From contig NYZC01000214.1 of NCBI GenBank assembly GCA_002686995.1, forward strand, positions 1 through 33,399: 33,399 nucleotides of DNA, read 5' to 3'. The notes beneath the pieces were generated by a model. The model made no database searches, was not told where the DNA came from, and saw only the letters and a list, made by a program, of their open reading frames with translations. The position numbers and the translations under genes were made by a program. This document shows, in pieces, positions 7,194 through 15,900 of the stretch (position 1 is its first letter; each line of letters starts with the position of its first letter). Source of the stretch: Phycisphaeraceae bacterium (GTDB lineage Bacteria > Planctomycetota > Phycisphaerae > Phycisphaerales > Phycisphaeraceae).

Positions 7194-9826
7194 GAGAGCT
7201 TGATGTACGTCGCGCCCAGTTTCCAGATGGCGCCCGCGGAGAGCTGGCCCAGGATCACGCCCACCGCAAGCGGCTTCAGGAACTGCCGCACCAGGCGCAC
7301 GCCACCGAACCGCAGGACCAGCAGCTTGATGATCCACGCCACGCCGATGCTCGCCCACAACCCGTCGAGCGCGCGGGTGAAAGACAGCGCAAATCCGATC
7401 GGATGCAGCGGGAAACCCAGCCAGACGATCCGCGTCAGCGACACCAGCCCGCCCACCACGATCGGCGCCGCGGTGATCACGAGCGTCCCGGGCTGGAATC
7501 GGCGTATCGTCGCCGCCCGTTCGTCGGTCAGCACGGGGTCGACCTCGGGATGGTCGCGGAAATGGCGATCCACCAGCTCGTTGCCCTCCTCGAAGGCGAC
7601 CGTCACCCGGTTGTAGTACCCGCGCTTCTCGGCGATGCCGAGGTTCATGTTCAGGGCCCCGACGGAGTAGGCCCACGACAGCATCACAAGGCCGCCGACG
7701 CACATGGCGACCGCGAATCCGATCGACATGCAGGTCACGAGTCGTCGGCGTGAGACCCCGGCGCGCCCGGCCGCGTACATGGCCTCGGAAAGCAGCGGCG
7801 CGACCATCATGAAGCTGCCCGACGCGACGAAGTAGGTCTGCGCGGTGAACGTCAGCTCCCCGAAGCCGAACATCAGCACCCCGCCGAGCGCCATGATGAA
7901 CACGATCGGCCACGGGATGACCAGCGCATCGGTCGGCAGGCCGGTCTCCGCGCGGATGCGCGCCGCGGACAGCGCGAGCAGCAGCATCACGCCGAGGTAG
8001 CCGAGGACGAACCAGGCGTTCAGGCCGGCCTGCCACGCGAAGCACGTCATGAGCACGCCCGCGACACACAGTCCGGCGAGGCTGAGGCGGCTGGACGCGA
8101 CCTCGCGCGGCGGATCCTTCCCGCCCGGCAGCACGCCGCGGATCACGCGCCCGAGGTGCCGGCGCGCCGTGACGAGGCAGTACAGGACCATGAACAGCAG
8201 GCCGCCCGCCTCGAGCAGGCGCTCGAACGGGAACCATCCGAAATACGGAAGACCCTCCGGTCGGTAGGTGCGCAACGGCGTGAAGAATCCGACCGCGCGG
8301 AAGAGCCAGCCGACCAGGTAGCAGATGAACAGGCTCCCGGACATCTCGACGCTCATGAACAGCGCGATCGCGACCACGATCGGGTCGATCCTGATGCCCA
8401 GCGGCGTGTGCGAGCGCTTCGGATCGGTGATTTCTCGAAGCGGTCCCGGCGGCAGCAGGTCAGCCACCTTCAACCCGATCTCCCGGTTGTGCGGGTCGAA
8501 GGCGGTCATGGCCTCGCGCACGAGGACGTATCCGCCGAACACCGCCAGCCCGATCCAGAACGGTCGCTGCCGCCAGAGGGCGATGCGCCCCTCCCCATCA
8601 CCCCGGGTGGCCTCGAGCACGAACGTCGTCAGCGGAAACGTCAGCCGCTCACCGCGCTCCCAGTGACTCTGGAACAGGTTGACGAGGCTGACCATCGCGA
8701 CGAACAGCGCGGTGACGAGGCACGCCCACAGAAGAAGCGGACCGCCCCAGACCCGCCACGGAATCAGCCCGACGAGCGTGTGACGGTCGAGCGCGAGCCC
8801 GCATTCCGGCCGCCGACGCACGACCCGCTGCTGGGACGGCGACAGGGTTGCGAAGGTCGCGGCGTCCGCGTCCTGGTAGCCCTCCATGTAGCGGAAGACG
8901 TCTTCGGTGCCGACGATCGAGAAGTCGCGGACCTGGATCGTGCCGCGCCCCTTGAATCGCATCGCGACGTTCAACGATTCGGTGCCCGGCGGCGGCATCG
9001 TGTAGTCGAGCCCGCCCGTGATCACGAACCGGTCCGGAGCCGAGACGGATACGGCGGTGTCGCTGCGCACGGTCGCGAGCAGCTTCATTTCCTCTTCCGG
9101 CACCCCGACGTGCAGCGTCACGGAAGTCGTCGCGTCGGCGCCGTCGAGTCGAAGATGGGCGAAGACGGCGTGACGCCGGGCGGCGCGCTCGGGACCCGGG
9201 GGGCGCGTCAGGTCGAGCGTGACGACCATTTCCGAAGACCCGTCCGCTTCTGCGTGAGCGATCCGAACGCAAGGGCCGTCGCCGAGCGGCGTCTCGACGC
9301 GCTCGGCGTCAGATGAGCGCACCACCCACGTCACGCCGGCGTCGGCCCTGCCGTCCGGCGCTGGCCAGTGATCCTCGACGCTGTGACCTTCGAGCAGGTT
9401 CGCCTCGGAAGGCCACAGGCGGCTCGAGATGAGCATCGCGCGGTCGAGGTCGCGTGTTCGGTGATACTCGAACTGGTTCGCCACGAAATGGTGCCAGAAC
9501 CCGCCGCTGAACAGCGGAACGCCCATCGTCAGCACGCTGAAGATCACGACAAGCTCGCCGCGTCCGACCCCGGCGTGTCGCTTCAGGATTCCGCTGAAGG
9601 CGTACACGACCACGATGGGAAGAAACAGCAGGATCGCCGCCGGCGGCAGGACGCCGCCGGAGATCGAGTCAAGCTGCGCGAAGACCTGGACGACCTCGAC
9701 CAGGAACGCGCAGACGACGAGCAGCGGAATGCAGATGGCGAGAACGCGGGGGATGGAGATGCGCGCGTCGGCTCCCGGCTGACCATCAGGAAGATCCGGA
9801 CTGTCCGATTGATCGTCGACGCTCAA
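7184..9826 (-). CDS. DUF6785-type polytopic membrane protein
   Basis: This 880-residue integral membrane protein has about 14-16 hydrophobic helices. Three lie in the first ~120 residues (VLAICIPLLVVCAFLVEVV; PPAAILLFLPIVVVYAF; ELVVIFSVLTMGVPLFSGG). A soluble domain of about 200 residues rich in beta-type sequence follows, and the remaining helices fill residues ~345-880. The overall look, including FSGGFWHH early and the tail WKLGATYIKLSGM, matches the DUF6785/DUF6784 proteins common in planctomycetes. I recognise the family by eye, and its function is not established; a transporter role is inference. The only start that keeps the first helix is TTG at 9826, with a weak ribosome site. It lies 44 bases after the DUF6916 gene, so the two are probably co-transcribed. 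Confidence 0.75.
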   Translation of the reverse strand: MSVDDQSDSPDLPDGQPGADARISIPRVLAICIPLLVVCAFLVEVVQVFAQLDSISGGVLPPAAILLFLPIVVVYAFSGILKRHAGVGRGELVVIFSVLTMGVPLFSGGFWHHFVANQFEYHRTRDLDRAMLISSRLWPSEANLLEGHSVEDHWPAPDGRADAGVTWVVRSSDAERVETPLGDGPCVRIAHAEADGSSEMVVTLDLTRPPGPERAARRHAVFAHLRLDGADATTSVTLHVGVPEEEMKLLATVRSDTAVSVSAPDRFVITGGLDYTMPPPGTESLNVAMRFKGRGTIQVRDFSIVGTEDVFRYMEGYQDADAATFATLSPSQQRVVRRRPECGLALDRHTLVGLIPWRVWGGPLLLWACLVTALFVAMVSLVNLFQSHWERGERLTFPLTTFVLEATRGDGEGRIALWRQRPFWIGLAVFGGYVLVREAMTAFDPHNREIGLKVADLLPPGPLREITDPKRSHTPLGIRIDPIVVAIALFMSVEMSGSLFICYLVGWLFRAVGFFTPLRTYRPEGLPYFGWFPFERLLEAGGLLFMVLYCLVTARRHLGRVIRGVLPGGKDPPREVASSRLSLAGLCVAGVLMTCFAWQAGLNAWFVLGYLGVMLLLALSAARIRAETGLPTDALVIPWPIVFIMALGGVLMFGFGELTFTAQTYFVASGSFMMVAPLLSEAMYAAGRAGVSRRRLVTCMSIGFAVAMCVGGLVMLSWAYSVGALNMNLGIAEKRGYYNRVTVAFEEGNELVDRHFRDHPEVDPVLTDERAATIRRFQPGTLVITAAPIVVGGLVSLTRIVWLGFPLHPIGFALSFTRALDGLWASIGVAWIIKLLVLRFGGVRLVRQFLKPLAVGVILGQLSAGAIWKLGATYIKLSGM

Positions 9827-9870
9827 GGGACGGACATCTTATACGGAGGCGGGGAGGAGGCCTGGAATCC

Positions 9871-10167
9871 TCAGTTGAACACCGCTTCGTACCGCATGCC
9901 CGCGTCATCCGGTCCGATCGGAACCAGGAAGATGTCGTTCGTGCCGATCGTCTCGTGGGCGAGCCGGCAGGTCCCCTGGGCCAGGCACGGGCTGGACGGC
10001 CCCCTGAACACGAGCGCAAAGGGCTCGCGCTGTGTCGGTGCCTGCGACGATGCGCCGCCGAGCGGCTGCGCTTCGATCAGCTCGAGCGCCACGTCATCGA
10101 GCGATTCGATCCGAAAGCGTGTGCCGACCTGATCCGCGAACGTGGCCAGCGTGAGGGGCGTCTCCAT
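9871..10167 (-). CDS. Small DUF6916-like protein
   Basis: This 98-residue soluble protein begins METPLTLATFADQVG and ends with FLVPIGPDD and MRYEAVFN. The middle contains FALVFRGPSSPCLAQGTCRL. These features match the DUF6916 family as I remember it: one small domain, no signal peptide, function unknown. The frame stays open to 10338, but the upstream part is unlike the family and crosses the divergent promoter region, so I choose ATG 10167; no clear Shine-Dalgarno is visible. The gene is first on the minus strand before the DUF6785 membrane gene (44-base gap). From memory, DUF6916 genes occur near phage-tail-collar genes elsewhere; here the collar genes are 15 kb away. Confidence 0.65.
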   Translation of the reverse strand: METPLTLATFADQVGTRFRIESLDDVALELIEAQPLGGASSQAPTQREPFALVFRGPSSPCLAQGTCRLAHETIGTNDIFLVPIGPDDAGMRYEAVFN

Positions 10168-10258
10168 AGGAGCGCGATCGTACACGGGTTCCGGGTGTCG
10201 GGTTGCGGAATCGTCGTGACACGTTGACGACTCGAACCTGCTCGCCATCCGAAATCTC

Positions 10259-10287
10259 TTGCCATTCCGCGCATCACGGCGTAGAAT
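10259..10287 (+). promoter_or_regulatory. Sigma70-type promoter for the radical SAM gene
   Basis: TTGCCA (10259-10264), a 17-base spacer and TAGAAT (10282-10287) each match the consensus at five of six positions. Transcription would start near 10294 and leave a leader of about 146 bases before the ATG at 10440. Confidence 0.6.
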
Positions 10288-10302
10288 TTCGCCACACAGC
10301 CC

Positions 10303-10350
10303 GGTGCCAGCCGTCAGCAGGGAAGATGAGAGATCCACTGCCCCATCCCT
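10303..10350 (+). promoter_or_regulatory. Structured leader with partial resemblance to a cobalamin riboswitch core
   Basis: The leader between the promoter and the radical SAM gene contains GGTGCC (10303-10308), GGGAAGATGAGAGATCC and then CTGCCCC, in the order seen in cobalamin riboswitch cores. The downstream gene appears to encode a cobalamin-type enzyme. The highly conserved GCAACTGT-type segment is absent, so this may be coincidence. Confidence 0.2.
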
Positions 10351-10439
10351 GAAGACCAGCGGGAGCGACGTTCAGATCGTGCGCCATCGGTGGCGACGAT
10401 GCTTCCGCAGGTATACGGGGCGAGAAGAAGGATCCCGTC

Positions 10440-11954
10440 ATGCCCACGGTCGGTGCGATTGAACTGCCGGCGATCAAGCTCGTCGACGTCGAAGGTCGCA
10501 ACTGGACCGCGCTGCGGCGCCGCGAGCCGCTCGTCAGCAAGCAGATTCTCATCTCCCAGCTTCGCGCCGGCGGATTCGACGTCGACCTGGTCAACCTGAA
10601 GCGTGGCGACCAGGAAATGCAGACCGGGGAGGTGCTCTGGCGGGACATGCCGCTCGCCAAGGTGCTCGTCGGTCGCGCGTTCGACCTGCATCCGCGCGAC
10701 TACGACGTCTGGGCGATCACCATCAACTACATCCAGGAGCGCGAAGGCGCCTGCGACCTCGTGCGCGAGATCGCCCGGGGCGGCGGGCGCGTCGTCGTCG
10801 GTGGCTCCGACGCCTTCGCCGAGCCGGAGCCTTACCTCGAGGCCGGCGCGCACGCGGTGGTGCGAGACAAGTCGGGCGCCGCGAACCACGCGGTTGTCGA
10901 CTACGTGCTCGGCAACGAGCCGCGCGAGCCGCTCACGGGCGTCGTGCTCCCTGACGGCCGAAGCTTCCCGGTGAAACGACCGCCGATGAGCCCCCAGGAC
11001 TGGCCGCTGCCGTCGCACGAACTGGTGCTCGAGACCCTGGGCGTCGAGCACTGGGAAAGCGGACTGCCCGAGCACCTTCGCCCCATCGGCTCAGTCATGG
11101 CCGACATCGGATGCGACCGGCACTGCGACTTCTGCGAGACGCCGCTCTACAAGCTCGGCTACAAGCGCATGGATCCGGAGACCGCGCTCAAATGGTTCGA
11201 GGCCCAGTGGCGGGCCGGCGCGGCGTCGGTGATCTGCCCGTCGGACCAGTTCCTCGGTCGCGTCCTGTGGAAGGAGGGACGCGAGGAGGTGCTCGCGATC
11301 ATGAAGGACGTGCGCGAGATCGGCCCGGCGATCCTCTGGGGCAACGGGCTCGAGCTGAAGAAGGCGACCCTGGGCCGAGGCCTGCCCGACAGCGATCTCG
11401 CGCCGGACGAGGAGCTCGTCGAAGCGCTATGGGGCTGGGACGGATCCGTCGGCTGCTACCAGGCGTACCTGCCGGCCGAGCGCCCCACGTTCGGGCGCGA
11501 GGCGTACGCGAAGCTCTTGCCGTGGCGCGAGCATTCCCGGCTGGTCGAGTCGATCGTCCGCGCCGGCGTTGCCGACATCACCTACGGCGTCATCGTCGGG
11601 CTTGCGGACGACAACGAGGAAAGCCTGGAAGATCTCGAGCAGGGAGTCTCGGAACTCTACGACCGCCTGATCGAGATCAATCCCGATCTCGTCTTCAACG
11701 TGACCCCGTACGCGATCCGCCCCCTCCCCGGCACGCCGCAGGCCGCGGCGCTGCGGGCGTCGGGCCTGCTCCGTTTCGAAGATCCCGCAATCATCGGTGG
11801 ATTCTGGACCGCGTGCGCCGACACGAAGCACATGTCCTACGAGCGCGTCTCGGACTGGCAGACCCGGCTCGCCACGATCGGCAGCGGCAACGCGATGAAT
11901 TGGCAGCACGTCACCGGCGCGGCGAAGCCAAAGCCGGAGTCATTGAGCTATTAG
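10440..11954 (+). CDS. Cobalamin-type (B12-binding fold) radical SAM enzyme
   Basis: This is a 504-residue cytoplasmic enzyme. The first ~170 residues have the alternating beta/alpha pattern of a B12-binding domain (KQILISQLRAGGFDVDLV; GGGRVVVGG). The DxHxxG cobalamin-ligand motif is not evident. The radical SAM domain begins at about residue 215 and holds the cluster motif CDRHCDFC (Cys225, 229, 232; CX3CX2C). Known relatives include methyltransferases and ring-forming enzymes; I cannot assign a substrate. AAGGA lies 7 bases before the ATG, and a good promoter lies upstream. The gene stands alone on the plus strand, divergent from DUF6916 and convergent with the methyltransferase gene at 12093-12794. 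A functional link with that methyltransferase is possible but not shown. Confidence 0.8.
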   Translation: MPTVGAIELPAIKLVDVEGRNWTALRRREPLVSKQILISQLRAGGFDVDLVNLKRGDQEMQTGEVLWRDMPLAKVLVGRAFDLHPRDYDVWAITINYIQEREGACDLVREIARGGGRVVVGGSDAFAEPEPYLEAGAHAVVRDKSGAANHAVVDYVLGNEPREPLTGVVLPDGRSFPVKRPPMSPQDWPLPSHELVLETLGVEHWESGLPEHLRPIGSVMADIGCDRHCDFCETPLYKLGYKRMDPETALKWFEAQWRAGAASVICPSDQFLGRVLWKEGREEVLAIMKDVREIGPAILWGNGLELKKATLGRGLPDSDLAPDEELVEALWGWDGSVGCYQAYLPAERPTFGREAYAKLLPWREHSRLVESIVRAGVADITYGVIVGLADDNEESLEDLEQGVSELYDRLIEINPDLVFNVTPYAIRPLPGTPQAAALRASGLLRFEDPAIIGGFWTACADTKHMSYERVSDWQTRLATIGSGNAMNWQHVTGAAKPKPESLSY

Positions 11955-12015
11955 TCCAAGCCAAGCCAATCGTTATTGACTGATTCGGACCGTCGGCGCC
12001 GCTGACGGCGCGCGC

Positions 12016-12067
12016 CCGGCGAACCGCGTGGCGTAACCCCGCGGGTCGAATGTCATGAGGGCGCAGT
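12016..12067 (-). repeat. Dispersed palindromic element, copy B (half element)
   Basis: Read on the plus strand, this segment closely matches the reverse complement of the left arm of copy A: GGCGAACCGCG, GGCGTAA, CCCGCGGGTCGAATG and a diverged GGGCGCA end. The partner arm is decayed or missing. It lies between the convergent radical SAM and methyltransferase genes. Confidence 0.7.
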
Positions 12068-12092
12068 AACGACCCGCGCCTGTGACATCTGA

Positions 12093-12794
12093 TCAGCCCC
12101 CCACGAGATGGCCCGCCGCCAGCTCCGCCGGCAGATCTTCGGGCATCGACACGGCGTCATCGCGCGCGGCTTCGCCGGCCTTCTTGAGGACGATGATGCG
12201 CCAGATGTCGATCAGCCGCATCTTGAAGCAGTACTCGACCTCGACGTTCGCGCCGTCGAGGCAGTACTCGAGACGAACGTCGCTGCGCCAGCCGATCTTC
12301 ACGAACAGCGGGTTGAGCACGTGCTCGAACCAGGCCACGACCCGGTACGTCGACTGGAAGTGATTCAGCAGCACGATGCGCCCGCCGGGCCTGATGAGGC
12401 GCACCGCCCAGTTCAGCAGCCGCGCCGGATCGCTGACCACGCTGATCGTGTGGCTGATCATGATGTGATCGAAGCTCGCGTCCGCGAACGGAGGCAGCAT
12501 CGCGTCCGCCTGGACCAGGTGGCAATGATCGAGGTCGAGGTCCCGGTGCTTGCGCACCGCCTTGTCCAGCATGCCCGCACTGAGGTCCATGCCGACGACG
12601 GTCACGTCATCGGGATAGCGCGGCAGCATCATGCCCGTGCCCACCCCCATGTCCAGGATCCGGTCACCGGGACGAAGGCGCATCTGCTCGACGGCGCGGG
12701 ACTGCCGGGACTGCACCAGGAACCCGAACGTCCAGTCATAGCACAGCGACCACAAGTCGTAGAGCCTGCTGGTCGAGGCTTCGTTCATTTCCAT
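12093..12794 (-). CDS. Class I SAM-dependent methyltransferase, PmtA/UbiE-like
   Basis: This 233-residue enzyme has the SAM-binding motif I DRILDMGVGTGMMLP, motif II VTVVGMDLSAGMLDKA and the later motif FDHIMISHTISVVSDP. The N-terminus (RLYDLWSLCYDWTFG) and the motif spacing resemble bacterial phosphatidylethanolamine N-methyltransferases of the PmtA type, a subgroup of the UbiE-like family. Phospholipid methylation is therefore a reasonable guess but not proven. The frame is open up to 13127, but that part overlaps the FG-GAP gene and reads as repeats, so I start at ATG 12794; a second ATG at 12788 is also possible. The gene is convergent with the radical SAM gene and lies downstream of the giant FG-GAP gene on the same strand, 173 bases after its stop. 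Confidence 0.75.
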   Translation of the reverse strand: MEMNEASTSRLYDLWSLCYDWTFGFLVQSRQSRAVEQMRLRPGDRILDMGVGTGMMLPRYPDDVTVVGMDLSAGMLDKAVRKHRDLDLDHCHLVQADAMLPPFADASFDHIMISHTISVVSDPARLLNWAVRLIRPGGRIVLLNHFQSTYRVVAWFEHVLNPLFVKIGWRSDVRLEYCLDGANVEVEYCFKMRLIDIWRIIVLKKAGEAARDDAVSMPEDLPAELAAGHLVGG

Positions 12795-12876
12795 GGTGGG
12801 GAACTCGGGGTCGGCCGCCTGACGGATGCGAAAGATACCGGAAACCGGCTCGTCAAGCCAGCGGTCGGGATGACGC

Positions 12877-12960
12877 GGGGTGGCCGGGGGTGCATGACGG
12901 CTGACGCGGGCATGATTCAGATTGCTCCAGGGATTGGGTGGCCGGGGTGGAGCCCGGGCG
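12877..12960. repeat. Two GGGTGGCCGGGG-type motifs in the gap after the FG-GAP gene
   Basis: GGGTGGCCGGGG occurs at about 12878 and again at 12936. The second is followed by TGGAGCCCGGGC and can fold as GCC-GGG(G)/CCC-G-GGC within GATTG/CAATC arms that reach the stop codon at 12968. A related motif, GGGTGGCTGGGG, sits at the right edge of the window. The gap 12795-12967 holds no supported gene. Confidence 0.4.
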
Positions 12961-12967
12961 TCAGCAA

Positions 12968-15900
12968 TCACGCACCCATGAACCAATGCTTCGGCAGAGC
13001 GCCGAACGCCTGACGCGCGTCCTGCGTCCGCAGGCTCAACCATGCCTTGACATGATCCCGCACCTCGCCCGGCAGCGGCGTGCCGACCGCCGACCGCGAC
13101 ATGACGCGCTCTCGCCACGGCGCCCATCCCTGCCAGCGCGCAAGATCCGCGGCCCCTGCGTCACTCGGTGCATCCACCGCATCCGAACGCGCCGCGGCGC
13201 GGCTCGTCGGCGGCGTCACGGAGTTCGTGAAGTTGGCCAGTACGACCTGGAGATCCGCGGTGCCCACCACGCCGTCCGGCACGCCGCCGTCGCCGGACGC
13301 GTCGCCCTGGGACAGATCGCCGATCGGCACCGTCTGCGTGAAGTTGGCAAGGACCGTCTGCAGGTCGTCGGCCCCCACCGTGAAGTCGCCGGTCAGGTCA
13401 CCGGGAATGGTGACGATCAGGCGCGGCGCGATGCGGGAGAAGCCGAGGGCTCCGTTGGCAGGATTCCAGATCAGCGCCGAATCGTAGGTCTCACCGCTGA
13501 CGATCTCGAACGAGTAGATCCCCAGTGCGCCGACCTGCACCTCGTAGTCCACGCGGATCAGCCCGTCGCCATCGTCCACGGCGAACGGCGTCTCGGTGAA
13601 GTTGACCGTGCCGTGGTAGTACTCGTCGGGAAGCAGGTCCACGTTGCCGGTCGCGTTGAGCGGATCCGGCGCGGTCGCTGCCGGCGACGACGACGCCTCG
13701 CCGCCGCCGGTGAGAACGACCTGCGTGCCGGCGCTCGGACCGTCGAGGCGCACGCGTACCGAGTAGTTAAGCAGATCGATCGAACCACCGTCGGTCCGGT
13801 TCAGGACGATGTCGACCGAGCCCGCGAGGGCGTCCGACGGCGTCGTCACGATCCAGTCGTCGCCCGTCAGGATGGTATTGGTGCCTCCGCCGCGACCCGG
13901 GGCGCTTTGAGGCGCCGTCGCGGGCAGCACGCGGCCCAGTTCGGCGCGCAGCGGAGCCTTGTCGAGGTTGTCCACGTTTGCATTGCCGTTCAGGTCGGCG
14001 AAGATCGAGTAAGCCGCGTCGCCCGCGCTCGATCCGAGTGCCTCGCGCAGCGGCCGGATGTCGAAAATCGTCGCCGCGCCGTCCCGATCCACGTCGGCGG
14101 GCGCCACGTCGAAACGAAACGCGAAGTCGCCTCCCGCGGCGCCGTCGCCCGACGGGAAGTCGCTCGCCTCGTCGGTCCACTCACCGTCCAGCGCCAGCCC
14201 GGAGGCGCTCGCCACCACGCCGTCGTCGAGGACGAGCAGCAGGCGATCGCTTCCGATCGAGGCCCGCAGCGTCCACACCGCCTGGAACGCGCCGCCCGGA
14301 AAGGTCTCGATCGTGAAGGCACTGAAGGCGTAGTCGTCGCCGGCGTCCTCGACGCCGTCGGGACCGAGCGTGCCGCGCAGCGCGAGGTCGGTCTGGACCA
14401 CGTCGACCGGCTCGCTGAAGCGCAGGATGACCTGGTCCGCGTTCGCCCACGGTGACGGGTCAAGCTGGGTGGCCCCCGAAGCAATCGCGTAGCCGCGTGT
14501 CACGCCCGTATTAGCCGGCTCGAGCTCGTCGAGGAAGTCACCGGTCCAGTCCGTGCCGCCGATCAGGACCTCGGTGACCGTCGGGGGATTCGCGTTGAGC
14601 CAGACGCGGTCGTCTCCACCGATGTTGGCGACGAACACATCGAGGTCACCGTCGCCGTCCAGGTCGGCGAGCGCCACGGCACGACTTGACGCGTTGCCCA
14701 CCTGGCCGCCGTCAGTGAAGTGGCCGCTCGAATCGTTGAGCCAGATCTCGTTCGGCTGATACGACGAGTTGACGACGATGGCGTCGAGGTCGCCGTCGTC
14801 GTCGAGATCGCCGAGCGACACACGACGGCTCCGCGAGACGCCCAGTGCCTGACCGCTGTTGGCAAACACGCCGGAGCCGTTGTTGAAAAAGACACTGCTC
14901 GGACCGCCGGCCCCGTCGGTGCCGCTGGCGAAGAAAGCGTCCAGATCGCCGTCACCATCCAGATCGCCCAGGGACACGCCAGGTGATCCCGCGCCGGCCA
15001 GAAGCGCCTGGCCGCTGTCGGCAAAACCGGCGCTGCCGTCGTTGAGCCGGACCTCCCTCGGCAGACCTGATCGAGTCAGCACGGCATCGAGATCCCCGTC
15101 GCCGTCGACGTCGCCCAGCGCGACGTCGGAATTCAGATCCGTCGACTGCCCCGTATCCGTGAAGTTGCCACTGCCATCGTTGAGCCAGATTGTCTCCTGC
15201 CCCCCGGTGGCGACGAACGCATCCAGATCACCATCGCCGTCAAGATCGCCCAGATCTACATTACGGCTGTACGAACTGCCCAGCGCCTGACCGCTGTCGT
15301 TGAAGTTTCCGCTTCCGTCGTTGAGCCACACGACGTCGGGTTGATTGAGTCCGTTGGCGACAAACGCATCCAGATCGCCGTCGTCGTCGAGGTCGCCCAG
15401 GGCAGCGCCGAAGCTCGACGCACTGCCGAGCGCCTGGCCGGTGTCGGAGAACGCCCCACCGCCGTCGTTGAGCCGGACCACGTTGGGCTGGCCGCCGCCG
15501 GCGGCGATGAAGGCGTCCTGATCGCCGTCGCCATCCAGGTCGCCGAGCGCGACGTCCAGGCTGACATCGCCGCCCAGCGACTGGCCGTTGTCGATGAATA
15601 CGCCCGTGCCGCCGTCGGTAGCGGGAACCACGAGGTCGCTGTCGTGCGCCGTGTTGTTCGACAGGTCGGCTTCGCCGATACGGACGCCCGGGGGCCCGGT
15701 GACGGTGGCCGGGTTGGTCACGATCGACTCGACCGCCTGGTTCGCCGTGCCGGCGGAGACCACCGTGGCGGTGATGGTGTACACGATCGATGCGCCGGCC
15801 GGCAGGTCGACCGTGTCCATCAACGGGCCCGTCAATGATCCGGTCGTCAGGGAGCTCGCGGCCCCGCCCGACGGAGCAATCCCGGTCAATTCGAGGTTCT

